From positions 1 to 64,000 of the IMG/VR virus record IMGVR_UViG_3300009103_000007: a DNA stretch of 64,000 nucleotides. One strand, 5' to 3'. This document shows positions 13,593 through 21,738 of this stretch, one piece after another. The stretch's first letter is position 1; each line of letters begins with the position of its first letter. Under the pieces are notes generated by a model. The model worked only from the letters and a program-made list of their open reading frames with translations. It was not told where the DNA came from and did not search any database. Position numbers and translations under genes: made by a program. The stretch comes from a virus.

Positions 13593-15470
13593 ATGTCTAA
13601 AGTTATTGGAATTGACCTAGGAACTACCAATTCGGTCGTCACGGTCATGGACTCTGGAGAACCCAGTGTCCTAACAAACGAGGAGGGGACTCGGACAACC
13701 CCATCTGTGGTAGCATATACAAAGTCAGGTGAACGTTTGGTTGGAATCATGGCTCGCAGGCAAGCGGTCACGAATCCTGAAAACACAATTTATTCTATTA
13801 AACGTTTTATCGGGATGAAGCATTCTGAGGTGATTGAGGAATCCTCAAAGATGCCATACAAGATTCAAAAATCAAAAACAGGAATGTGTGAGGTGTTAGT
13901 GGGCGAAAAAGCCCTATCACCACCAGAAATTTCCGCCCAAATATTAATAAAATTAAAATCGGCGGCAGAAAATTTTCTTGGCGTTGAAGTGAAAGAAGCG
14001 GTAATCACGGTTCCTGCATATTTTAATGACTCTCAGCGACAAGCAACAAGAGACGCCGGCAAGATTGCAGGTCTAAATATCAAAAGAATTATTAACGAGC
14101 CCACTGCGGCAGCCTTGGCTTATGGGATGGACAAAGGCGAAGATAAGAAGATTCTCGTTTATGATCTTGGTGGTGGTACTTTTGATGTCTCTGTGTTGGA
14201 AATCGGCGATGGCGTAGTGGAAGTATTGAGTACTAACGGAGATACCCATTTAGGCGGAGATGATATCGATAATGTGTTAATATCTTGGCTGACTGATTGT
14301 TTTAGGGAGGAAACTGGTATAGATATAACTAAAGAGGCGATGGTTACTCAAAGATTGAGAGAGGCAGCTGAGCGCGCTAAGATAGAACTATCCAGTGCAC
14401 AACAGACAGAGGTAAATTTGCCGTTTTTAACTGCTGACTCTACAGGGCCAAAACACCTTCAGGTTACATTATCTAGATCACAATTTGAAAAGATGATTGA
14501 TAGTTTAGTCTCGAAGACAATAATTCCGATACGGCGCGCCCTCGAAGATGCTGACATTGCAAAAGAGAGTTTAGATGAAATACTTCTAGTGGGTGGGTCC
14601 ACTAGGATTCCATTGGTGAAAAAGACTGTCGAAAGTTTCTTTAAAAAATCAATAAATTCGTCGGTCAATCCAGATGAAGTTGTTGCCCTCGGCGCCGCCG
14701 TTCAGGGTGGAGTGTTTATGGGGGAGGTTAATGACATACTACTGCTGGATGTTACTCCGCTTTCTTTGGGACTGGAAACAATGGGCGGAGTCATGACGCG
14801 TCTTATTGAGAGGAATACAACGATTCCGTGTTCCAAATCACAGACATTCACAACAGCAGAAAACAACCAGCCGGCTGTAGATATAAAGGTATTACAAGGG
14901 GAAAGAGAATTTTCAAAAGACAATAAGAACTTGGGCACGTTCAAATTAGATGGTATACCACCGGCTCCACGTGGAACTCCCCAAATTGAAGTTACGTTTG
15001 ATATAGACGCAAATGGAATTGTTAGTGTTCGTGCATTAGATAAGGCCGCAAACAAGGAACAAAAAATTACAATACAGGGTAGCGGTACTTTATCTTCTGA
15101 TGAAGTAGACAGGATGGTTCGCGAAGCCAAAGAAAACGAAACCCAAGATAGAGAAAAAAGGGAAATGATTGATGCACAAAACTTGCTGGAATCAACGATC
15201 TTTCAAGCAGAGAAATTCTTAGAGGAGCATGAAGAGAAAATATCTTCGATTATTAAAGAAGATATCACGAAGACAATTGATTCATCAAAACATTTTTTGA
15301 AGTCAGAAAAAAGTATAGAAGTAATTCAATCTGAGGTTGTAAAACTCAACACTGCTCTGCATGCTGCAGCTAAGAGCCTGTATGAGAATACTGCAGACAC
15401 AAATCGACATCCAGACCAGTCGGAAAATCACGAAGAAGATATAATTGATGCTGAGTTTGAAGAAACTTAG
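13593..15470 (+). CDS. dnaK: Full-length DnaK (Hsp70) chaperone
   Basis: A 625-residue Hsp70 with all main parts: GIDLGTTNS phosphate-1 loop (6-14), D191LGGGTFDVS phosphate-2 loop, VGGSTRIP near 335-345 and the [11 protein letters not shown] linker followed by the beta-sandwich substrate domain (to about 500). A helical lid follows, and the C-terminus ends [10 protein letters not shown], like the bacterial consensus. No broken motif is seen. GGAGG precedes the ATG. No dnaJ or grpE is in the window, so it would depend on host co-chaperones. It could assist folding of the very large virion proteins or refolding of ejected cargo; that is inference. An intact DnaK is uncommon in phage genomes. 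Confidence 0.95.
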   Translation: MSKVIGIDLGTTNSVVTVMDSGEPSVLTNEEGTRTTPSVVAYTKSGERLVGIMARRQAVTNPENTIYSIKRFIGMKHSEVIEESSKMPYKIQKSKTGMCEVLVGEKALSPPEISAQILIKLKSAAENFLGVEVKEAVITVPAYFNDSQRQATRDAGKIAGLNIKRIINEPTAAALAYGMDKGEDKKILVYDLGGGTFDVSVLEIGDGVVEVLSTNGDTHLGGDDIDNVLISWLTDCFREETGIDITKEAMVTQRLREAAERAKIELSSAQQTEVNLPFLTADSTGPKHLQVTLSRSQFEKMIDSLVSKTIIPIRRALEDADIAKESLDEILLVGGSTRIPLVKKTVESFFKKSINSSVNPDEVVALGAAVQGGVFMGEVNDILLLDVTPLSLGLETMGGVMTRLIERNTTIPCSKSQTFTTAENNQPAVDIKVLQGEREFSKDNKNLGTFKLDGIPPAPRGTPQIEVTFDIDANGIVSVRALDKAANKEQKITIQGSGTLSSDEVDRMVREAKENETQDREKREMIDAQNLLESTIFQAEKFLEEHEEKISSIIKEDITKTIDSSKHFLKSEKSIEVIQSEVVKLNTALHAAAKSLYENTADTNRHPDQSENHEEDIIDAEFEET

Positions 15471-15483
15471 AAATTGGATTTTT

Positions 15484-15506
15484 CATAAATAAAAAACTAT
15501 TTATGA
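15484..15506 (+). promoter_or_regulatory. CATAAATA late-promoter-like box within a hairpin
   Basis: CATAAATA (15484-15491) fits the NATAAATA late motif of T4-like phages. It is part of a perfect 9-bp inverted repeat TCATAAATA/TATTTATGA (15483-15491, 15498-15506) ending 3 bases before the ATG at 15510. It may be a late promoter, a hairpin after dnaK, or chance. Confidence 0.3.
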
Positions 15507-15509
15507 TAT

Positions 15510-16073
15510 ATGAAAAGTTTAATAAATTCATGGAACAGTTTTCTGGCTGAATCCTCCAAGGATCCAGAAAGCCATAAAAATACTATCCTCACCAAAAATA
15601 GCGAAAAGGAAAATATATACAACATCTATTTTTCCGGTCTTTCTCGAAAAGTTCCTGATACTCAGTCCCCCAAATATTTGATAAAAAAATATAAGAATAT
15701 TTTAGAGCAATGGGCTTACAATAATGGCAACCTAATATTGCTTTCTATGAGAGAGATAAATTTTGAAACTAATTTAGAGATAGCAAAAATAATAGGATTT
15801 TCTGCCGGCGCCCGAGCAGCCTTGAGATTTTCTGTAAAAAAACCTTCCGCAGAGCTAGTATTATTAGACCCGTGGATGCCTGCAGAGTCTGTTAGTATGG
15901 GCAGGTCTCCCGATAAGTTTTATGGACCGAGTTGCAGCCTAACGACTAATCACAAAAATGGCCTTAAAGTTCATGTTCCTCGATTAAAGAAACTTGGACT
16001 TTGGTCAGGCCAGTGTGAGGAAAAGAAACATATATCATATTTTTTAGATTATTTTCGAGGACATTTCATTTAA
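15510..16073 (+). CDS. Packaged alpha/beta-hydrolase-like protein
   Basis: Leader MKSLINSWNSFLAE-SSK with L-A-E at the cut, a variant of the MKLIMENW leader. The 173-residue body contains IIGFSAGARAAL, a G-x-S-x-G nucleophile elbow of alpha/beta hydrolases, followed by LVLLDPWMP (a strand with a candidate acid) and a late His near the C-terminus. It is short for a full hydrolase but complete enough for a minimal core. No Shine-Dalgarno sequence is visible before the ATG; the start follows ACTATTTATGATAT, the same type of AT-rich leader as in the array upstream. The substrate is unknown. Confidence 0.6.
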   Translation: MKSLINSWNSFLAESSKDPESHKNTILTKNSEKENIYNIYFSGLSRKVPDTQSPKYLIKKYKNILEQWAYNNGNLILLSMREINFETNLEIAKIIGFSAGARAALRFSVKKPSAELVLLDPWMPAESVSMGRSPDKFYGPSCSLTTNHKNGLKVHVPRLKKLGLWSGQCEEKKHISYFLDYFRGHFI

Positions 16074-16080
16074 TGTTTAA

Positions 16081-16088
16081 TATAAATA
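16081..16088 (+). promoter_or_regulatory. T4-type late promoter box TATAAATA
   Basis: Exact TATAAATA, the T4 gp55-dependent late promoter core, in the 84-base gap upstream of the MepA-like cargo gene (ATG 16158). A gp55-like sigma gene is present at 38921. An eight-base AT-only match can occur by chance. Confidence 0.4.
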
Positions 16089-16157
16089 CAATAATACAAA
16101 CTATATACCATAGGCATGCCCAAACAGATTTATTTAAAAAAGAAAAGAGTAAAATAA

Positions 16158-17567
16158 ATGAAGATTAAAGAACTTACGAAAAAATGGGATAAGTTTTTAT
16201 CAGAACAGGAAGAAGAATGGGTGACCATCAAAAATACTCCCACCCATAGGCCTGCACCCACACCTAAATCCGTTGATAAAACTAAATTAAGCAATTTGGG
16301 TTCGGCTGTAGTTGGGAACCTGCATGGCCATCCAATAAAAAAAGGAACCCCATATGGGCTTTTAATTAACGGCGTGGAATTGAAGCCAAATGATAGAATG
16401 ATTCTCGGGAAGAATATGCATGGTAACCAAAAAAGTAATAAATGGGGTACTGTAGAATTATTGCAAGTCATTAAAGCTGGAATAGATCAGGTCCATAAAA
16501 AAGAACAAGAAGATCCAGAATTTTATCACCGACTGAATTTTATGGATATCATGGGTCAGGATTATCCCTACCAAGGCGCCAGCACCACCGATCGGGATCC
16601 AAAAAATATTGAAGTTTTAAGGTTTCTGGGAGTAATACAGGACAAGACAGGTCCATTATATATAGAAGACCTAGCAGAGGCACCCTTTCATACTGGAAAG
16701 GATGGCACTACTTGGCATAGTGGAAAAAATCTTCCAAATCATGGATCACATCAGACTGGCCAAGACGCAGATCTGGGTCTTTATATGCGCCCCGGCGCTG
16801 AGATGAAAGCTAGTTTCCCTCGTAAAGTAACAACAAGAGTATTTAGATACCGCGGCAACAATCGAGCAGTTCATCAATCTAGATTTGCGATATTCAAACA
16901 TGACACTTTGGCTCAGTTATATAGGTCTTATACTGTCCTGCAGCAAGGCTCAAGTGCGATGAGGTCTCTTGGGATGGAGGTTGATCCCGCAATCGAAGAT
17001 GCTCACCGACAAAATGAATACACCAGATTAAAAAAGAAAATAAGAGGAAAGAAACAATTAATGGGAACAATGGATCCAGATAGAACTTGGCAGCTTTTGC
17101 TTGGAATGGTAAATACTGGCTTAGTGCAGGGCATAGTACTTGATCGGTCTCTTTGGCCTGACCTTGAGGCTGCCGCAATCCGCGCCGGCGAAAAAAGTCA
17201 GTGGCGAAGCGTTAGATCAAAGTTGTGGCACGACAAAAAAGGCAATCACAAAAACCACATTCATGTGAGGGTTTATGCGAAATCCTCGGTTGCAAGAGGG
17301 AAGGTCATGACCAAGGAGTTGAAGAAGGACTTTAAAAAGTACAAGAACACTCGGGCATGGGCTAAAGCCAATGCAATCCCAGCGCGCGCTTTTGTCACCA
17401 TGGTCGCCGGCATGCCATGGTTTCAATGGTACCATGGAACTGGAAAGTATGCACCCAAGCCCGCGGGACCTTTGCCAAGTATTTCTACTGGCGGGGAACA
17501 CGGTCCAAAAATTACACAACAAAGAAGCCCACAAAGAAAGAAGAAAATTAGGATTAAGAGCAAATAG
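16158..17567 (+). CDS. Packaged MepA-like (M74) murein endopeptidase
   Basis: A 469-residue protein with leader MKIKELTKKWDKFLSE-QEE. Residues 194-205 read NHGSHQTGQDAD, the zinc-site motif of penicillin-insensitive murein endopeptidase MepA. A second site, N366-H-I-H-V-R, corresponds to the H-x-H near the MepA C-terminus. MepA cleaves D-Ala-meso-DAP cross-links. Compared with MepA there is an extra N-terminal region (about residues 20-185) and a basic Pro/Lys-rich tail ending RKKKIRIKSK. The zinc ligands appear intact. It has no signal peptide, which fits delivery from the head rather than secretion by the host. Confidence 0.75.
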   Translation: MKIKELTKKWDKFLSEQEEEWVTIKNTPTHRPAPTPKSVDKTKLSNLGSAVVGNLHGHPIKKGTPYGLLINGVELKPNDRMILGKNMHGNQKSNKWGTVELLQVIKAGIDQVHKKEQEDPEFYHRLNFMDIMGQDYPYQGASTTDRDPKNIEVLRFLGVIQDKTGPLYIEDLAEAPFHTGKDGTTWHSGKNLPNHGSHQTGQDADLGLYMRPGAEMKASFPRKVTTRVFRYRGNNRAVHQSRFAIFKHDTLAQLYRSYTVLQQGSSAMRSLGMEVDPAIEDAHRQNEYTRLKKKIRGKKQLMGTMDPDRTWQLLLGMVNTGLVQGIVLDRSLWPDLEAAAIRAGEKSQWRSVRSKLWHDKKGNHKNHIHVRVYAKSSVARGKVMTKELKKDFKKYKNTRAWAKANAIPARAFVTMVAGMPWFQWYHGTGKYAPKPAGPLPSISTGGEHGPKITQQRSPQRKKKIRIKSK

Positions 17568-17583
17568 GGAGAGCTGGAATATT

Positions 17584-20577
17584 ATGCTGATGGAAGAAGT
17601 ACTAAGAGTTTGGAGAAAACAGTTTTTATCGGAAGCTAACGAGCCCGGCTCAACACGCTTTTATATGACGCCCGAAGATCAAAATTCTGATTATCCAGCC
17701 GGCTCAACAAGATCTGGTGGCCCAAAGCACGCGCATGGAAAAATTAATTCGAAACAACATAAGAGTTTCTTATCTTTTAATAGTGACGCGTCTGATTATA
17801 AAATCGAAGGCGCCACACATGGAAAAATAAGCCACATGATAAAACATTTTTGGGAATTTGGAGGAGATAAAAAAGCCCGATATGTAGAGTCCGTTCTTCG
17901 ACTTCAAGCAGAAATACGGGATTATATAAAAAAAACTGATAGTGATTCTTCACTTCCAAAGCTTTATTACCACAATGGAAAAAGGGGCACAAGTCAGGTT
18001 TTATCCTACGAAGGTAATGAGTCTTTCGAAGGTGCAAGACACCCCGAAGCACCTTCAACAACTTCTGGTCCGATCATAAGCAACACATTAGACTATATTC
18101 AAGATAAATATCACCACCCTGCCAGTGGCCAACTACAACATAAAGAAGTAGATTGGCTAGAGGGATATGCCAAACCACTTACTGCAATGTATGATCAAAC
18201 TATTCAGGATTACATTAGTGGAGCAATAGTGCTTGCAGATTATTTGGATCCCAAAGATAAAAAGTTTATTGAAGGAGGCCGCGAAAGAATAAAAATGTTC
18301 TGGGAACAGGGCAAAACAATAAAATTTAAAAATTCTTTTCAGGGCCAGCCCACAACTAATTTTTTAAATAAAAAAAGTTGGCTTGTCGCGAATACAGCTC
18401 AAGGCGAAACAGCCACTTTTATGGTTCAGGCTACGAAATTTAAGGGAGATTCTAATGCATCCGCCCCGCCTAACGAAATGAAGCAGACAATCTGTGCGTA
18501 TCTTGCAGGGCCTCACGGCGCAACAGACTTGCACATAGAGACAAAAAGACTGATCTGCGCAATTGATTGTCCGGAAGTTACTGAACCAAGGATGGCTGAT
18601 GGTGTGCCCTTAGTTGGCCAAGATGGCAAGCCTAAATTCCCCGCGGGCAAGCGAGCAGCTTCTCTTGGGGTGGATACATATTGGGATTGTGATGACGACC
18701 CATGTGACCAAGAGGACGCTGAAGAGAGAGAAGCTTGCAAGAAAAAAAATAAGGAAAGGAGGGCCAACGCAGTAGCAAATGCCACCTCCGGCGCCAATTT
18801 GGCCGCAACAGGATCAGAAGAAACAGAACAAAGTACAGCCTCTGATCCTAATCGCCCCCGCGATTCAAAACCCATAGAGGCCAGAGACTCAATTCCCCCA
18901 AAGGAGGTAGCTAAGTGGGTCGCCGCAGGCAGCGCAATAGCTGTGAGTGCTATATATTCTCACAAGATAGTTTCCGCTCTACCGGTGATCGCCCGCCTTT
19001 CTAGGTTTGCGATGGGGGGAGTGGCTTCCTCCTTGGCATCAGTATTTAGATCTTTGGGGATATTATCTCACGTGAAAACAATTCCAGCCAGCCAGTTGGC
19101 TGCAGTTCGCGCCGCGGCAAAAGTGCCCCCAAATAACGTTGTAAGTCTTGCTGCCGCTCGTGCCGCCAAAGCGTCTCAAGCTAGCAAACAAGCCCAACGC
19201 GTCCTACGTGTTCCGGCTCCCAAACATGCTAAGATACTTATGGCTGCACTTGCCGTAGGGATATTTTTCTTTGCAGGAAGCGCCTCTGCAGCTGAAGATG
19301 CAGTTAGACGCACCTCACGCTCTAAACGAAAGAAAAAACAAACAACACCATGTTCGGGCCCGATGACCAAGTATGGCATTAGAAATTGTGGTAACTCAGG
19401 TAATCCCACAAAAGTTGCACAAGCGGTGCGACAATCTGTAATAGATGAACATTTTAAGCTATCATCTGTCTACTTGAATATAATAGAGGATTATGTAACC
19501 ACAGTTGGTTCCCAGTCCCGCGGCATCCACCGCGTTAAAATGGCAGAATCAAGAAACATTGCCGAGGATAAGTCAGGAAAAATAAAAGAAAAGCCAGCGG
19601 ATAGGGCATCCCGACGCCTTCGCAAGTCTACTCGAAAACTGGCTCAAGGAATATTAGATAAATCACTTCCTGGTACCCTATCTTATCCTCAGGGGCCCCC
19701 TGGAGAGTTTAATCCATTTTTTGACAAAGGTGGAAAGTGGGATAAATCCAAAGCTCTTAGGTTTTTTAAGCTTCATGAAAATAAATCACCGTATGTTTTA
19801 TGGGAATATATGATAGAACAAAAATTTATTGACCAAAGTCTGCTTATGAAGATTATAAACAAACTTCTACCATCTCACGGAAAAATAATGGCTGAAATAA
19901 AACCTCACTTATTAAAGATGGACTCTGAATACGGAGTATTGACAATAAAGGATATCCTAGCAGGATCTCAGAAACTTGCTTCTGATAAAAAATTCAAATA
20001 CCCAGAAACGCCCCAAATATTGGGGTTCTTTCAGTACCAATATATGATTTCTTTAAAGAAATCAAGGCACGTACTAGTTTCTAAGAACGTGGCCCTTAGT
20101 GCATTGAGGGCAATCAAGAATCTTAAAAATGTCCCACAGGAAATACAGGGGAGTAAATATGTGGAAATTTTTAGAGAAGCGGCTCAAAATGGTCTTGCTG
20201 AGGCTGACTCCGGAGCAATCGTGGCTTGGATCTGGGATTTGTCAAGAGCAATGGAAATTAAACAAAATATCCCCCCAGCTCAGCACGAGAAAATTCGCCT
20301 CCATGGTTTTAAGGCAGCTGTTCGGACTTTCTTTCATTCTCCCAAAAACATTGTTGAAAATGATAATATTGTGCCAAAAATCTTAAATTCAATAAACGAA
20401 AGAAACAGATACAAATTAGGATCCCCCGAGGCGAAAGAAGAGCTTCGAAGAAAAGCTGCAGCTCAAATGAAGCGCGCCAAAGCCGCGGCCGAAGCTGAAT
20501 CTCGAAAACCACGCGTCAACGAGGCTCTTTTTGAAAAAAAGATAAATTTGAAAATCAAAACACAAAACACTATTTAA
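17584..20577 (+). CDS. Large putative ejected protein with hydrophobic segments, 997 aa
   Basis: The start chosen is ATG 17584 (GGGAGAGCTGGA upstream; ATG 17590 also possible). An in-frame ATG at 17371 is inside the MepA-like gene and would hide the leader MLMEEVLRVWRKQFLSE-ANE. There is no catalytic motif I recognise. A Cys-rich acidic patch (DCDDDPCDQEDAEEREAC) lies near residue 375. From about 440 to 500 there is an Ala/Gly/Ser-rich hydrophobic segment, and around 550-570 a clear membrane-type stretch (ILMAALAVGIFFFAGSASA). The last 400 residues are basic and helical, ending with KAAAEAESRK. The size, hydrophobic segments and leader suggest a protein ejected with the DNA that could insert into the inner membrane; this is inference. 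Confidence 0.65.
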   Translation: MLMEEVLRVWRKQFLSEANEPGSTRFYMTPEDQNSDYPAGSTRSGGPKHAHGKINSKQHKSFLSFNSDASDYKIEGATHGKISHMIKHFWEFGGDKKARYVESVLRLQAEIRDYIKKTDSDSSLPKLYYHNGKRGTSQVLSYEGNESFEGARHPEAPSTTSGPIISNTLDYIQDKYHHPASGQLQHKEVDWLEGYAKPLTAMYDQTIQDYISGAIVLADYLDPKDKKFIEGGRERIKMFWEQGKTIKFKNSFQGQPTTNFLNKKSWLVANTAQGETATFMVQATKFKGDSNASAPPNEMKQTICAYLAGPHGATDLHIETKRLICAIDCPEVTEPRMADGVPLVGQDGKPKFPAGKRAASLGVDTYWDCDDDPCDQEDAEEREACKKKNKERRANAVANATSGANLAATGSEETEQSTASDPNRPRDSKPIEARDSIPPKEVAKWVAAGSAIAVSAIYSHKIVSALPVIARLSRFAMGGVASSLASVFRSLGILSHVKTIPASQLAAVRAAAKVPPNNVVSLAAARAAKASQASKQAQRVLRVPAPKHAKILMAALAVGIFFFAGSASAAEDAVRRTSRSKRKKKQTTPCSGPMTKYGIRNCGNSGNPTKVAQAVRQSVIDEHFKLSSVYLNIIEDYVTTVGSQSRGIHRVKMAESRNIAEDKSGKIKEKPADRASRRLRKSTRKLAQGILDKSLPGTLSYPQGPPGEFNPFFDKGGKWDKSKALRFFKLHENKSPYVLWEYMIEQKFIDQSLLMKIINKLLPSHGKIMAEIKPHLLKMDSEYGVLTIKDILAGSQKLASDKKFKYPETPQILGFFQYQYMISLKKSRHVLVSKNVALSALRAIKNLKNVPQEIQGSKYVEIFREAAQNGLAEADSGAIVAWIWDLSRAMEIKQNIPPAQHEKIRLHGFKAAVRTFFHSPKNIVENDNIVPKILNSINERNRYKLGSPEAKEELRRKAAAQMKRAKAAAEAESRKPRVNEALFEKKINLKIKTQNTI

Positions 20578-20580
20578 AAT

Positions 20581-20745
20581 ATGAAAACATGCATGGTTTG
20601 TAATGGTCCGGCTAAATTTGTAATACAATGGGGCCCCCAACCAGATCAGAAAGAATATGTCTGCTCTCTGCATTTAGCAGAGGTGGTGGACAAAATGCCA
20701 GCAATTGAATTTTTTTGTGTAAAGATACAAAAAACAAATCCATAG
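20581..20745 (+). CDS. 54-aa zinc-finger-like protein
   Basis: ATG at 20581, 3 bases after the previous stop, preceded by CACTATTTAAAAT. The product is MKTCMVCNGPAKFVIQWG.. with a C-x2-C pair (residues 4, 7) and a C-x3-H pair (28, 31: VCSLHL), the layout of a small treble-clef or zinc-ribbon protein. It ends with TAG at 20743-20745. The function is unknown; such small zinc proteins are common in phages. Confidence 0.6.
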   Translation: MKTCMVCNGPAKFVIQWGPQPDQKEYVCSLHLAEVVDKMPAIEFFCVKIQKTNP

Positions 20746-20766
20746 ACTTGTCTTTGGGAATTTATA

Positions 20767-20795
20767 TTGACTTGCTAAAAGAAAGATGTTAATAT
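20767..20795 (+). promoter_or_regulatory. Strong sigma70-like promoter
   Basis: TTGACT (20767-20772), a 17-base spacer and TAATAT (20790-20795). The expected start near 20802 excludes a GTG at 20796 and supports GTG 20820 as the start codon of the next gene. It would drive the small gene and tilS. Confidence 0.65.
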
Positions 20796-20819
20796 GTGTA
20801 TATAAAAAGAGGTTTGATA

Positions 20820-21002
20820 GTGTATAAATTTAATATTGCATTTTACAATCAAAAAGAAGATTCGTGGGTTACGAAAACTGTTTCAAAGCTCACTTTTGCT
20901 GAGGCTGCCCGCTCAGCCTACATGCTGCGCTCTAACATGGGATTTGATTGGGAGATACGTTCTGTTTCGTCTCTTGAGAAGACAAACGTTGAGATAAAAT
21001 GA
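20820..21002 (+). CDS. Small hypothetical protein, 60 aa
   Basis: The start chosen is GTG 20820, because AAAGAGGT lies 6-7 bases upstream and the promoter start lies at about 20802. The product begins MYKFNIAFYNQKEDSWVTK and ends in a helical region with FAEAARSAYMLRSN. There is no recognised family, no Cys and no membrane span. It directly precedes tilS and is probably co-transcribed with it. Confidence 0.6.
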   Translation: MYKFNIAFYNQKEDSWVTKTVSKLTFAEAARSAYMLRSNMGFDWEIRSVSSLEKTNVEIK

Positions 21003-21005
21003 TGA

Positions 21006-21623
21006 TTGAGGGTCCCAAACGTGCTGCATATAATTGGAAAAATACCGAAAAGGGTAACTGTCGCATGCTCCGGAGGCCTCGACTCTGTGGCCGTAGTAGA
21101 TTTTTTATTAAAGGGTAAGCGTAAGGTTGATTTATTATATTTTAATCACGATACTCTGCATGGCCGCAAGGCAGAAGAGTTTGTAAAAAAACTAGCCGGT
21201 ACCCGAGGCTTGACTCTACTTATTGGTAGAGTCCGAGGTACGCGAGGCTCAAGATCATTAGAAGAATTTTGGAGAGATGAAAGGTATGATTTCTTCGGTA
21301 CTGTCAGGAGTCCTTTTATTATCACTTGTCATCACTTGGATGATGCTGTAGAAACATGGCTGATGTCCTCGTTTAATGGGTCTCCAAAACTCATACCCTA
21401 CCATCGTCCTCCAAATATTTACCGGCCATTTCTATTGACAAAAAGATCACAACTGGAAGACTACGCCCATAGAAAGAATCTTGATTGGATAGACGATCCA
21501 TCAAATATTTCAACTGCTCACGCGAGAAATTATGTAAGACACCAGATCGTGCCCCACGTTTTAAAGATTAACCCAGGCATAAGAAAGACGATAAAAAAGA
21601 AACTGATTGAAATATATCGGTAA
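21006..21623 (+). CDS. tilS: tRNA(Ile)-lysidine synthetase, short form
   Basis: The PP-loop motif C-S22-G-G-L-D-S27 binds ATP. HHLDDAVETWL and the WIDDPSN...ARNYVRHQIVP block are characteristic of TilS, which converts C34 of tRNA-Ile(CAU) to lysidine. At 205 residues it is only the catalytic core, without the C-terminal tRNA-binding domains of the E. coli enzyme, as in the shortest bacterial forms. The start is TTG at 21006, since an in-frame stop (21003-21005) precedes it; GTG 21021 is an alternative. A tRNA with CAT anticodon follows 22 bases downstream, a strong contextual match. Confidence 0.88.
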   Translation: MRVPNVLHIIGKIPKRVTVACSGGLDSVAVVDFLLKGKRKVDLLYFNHDTLHGRKAEEFVKKLAGTRGLTLLIGRVRGTRGSRSLEEFWRDERYDFFGTVRSPFIITCHHLDDAVETWLMSSFNGSPKLIPYHRPPNIYRPFLLTKRSQLEDYAHRKNLDWIDDPSNISTAHARNYVRHQIVPHVLKINPGIRKTIKKKLIEIYR

Positions 21624-21635
21624 ATTTGATATAGT
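21607..21635 (+). promoter_or_regulatory. Sigma70-like promoter for the tRNA and clpP
   Basis: TTGAAA (21607-21612), a 17-base spacer and TATAGT (21630-21635). It lies in the last codons of tilS and just after, with an expected start at about 21642, right before the tRNA. Confidence 0.6.
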
Positions 21636-21645
21636 ATATTTATAC

Positions 21646-21719
21646 GGGCCCTTAGCTCAATAGGTCAGAGCATCCGGCTCATAACCGGCAGGTTCGCGGT
21701 TCAAGTCCGCGAGGGCCCA
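21646..21719 (+). tRNA. tRNA with CAT anticodon, probably tRNA-Ile2 (lysidine-modified)
   Basis: A 74-base cloverleaf: acceptor GGGCCCT/AGGGCCC, D arm GCTC/GAGC, anticodon loop CTCATAA, T arm CGCGG-TTCAAGT-CCGCG, discriminator A. The acceptor has C4-G69 and C5-G68, the pairs TilS uses to tell tRNA-Ile2 from elongator tRNA-Met, and the T loop TTCAAGT matches E. coli tRNA-Ile2. CCA is not encoded. With TilS next door, reading of AUA codons is the likely role. Confidence 0.9.
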
Positions 21720-21738
21720 CTAAAATAAAGGAGTAGAT

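Noticed and set aside
17371-17583. Upstream extension of the 997-residue protein
   Set aside because: The in-frame ATG at 17371 lies inside the MepA-like gene; the extension would bury the leader that the neighbouring genes also have at their N-termini.
21646-21719. Elongator or initiator tRNA-Met
   Set aside because: The CAT anticodon would allow it, but C4-G69/C5-G68, the TTCAAGT T loop and the adjacent tilS favour tRNA-Ile2.
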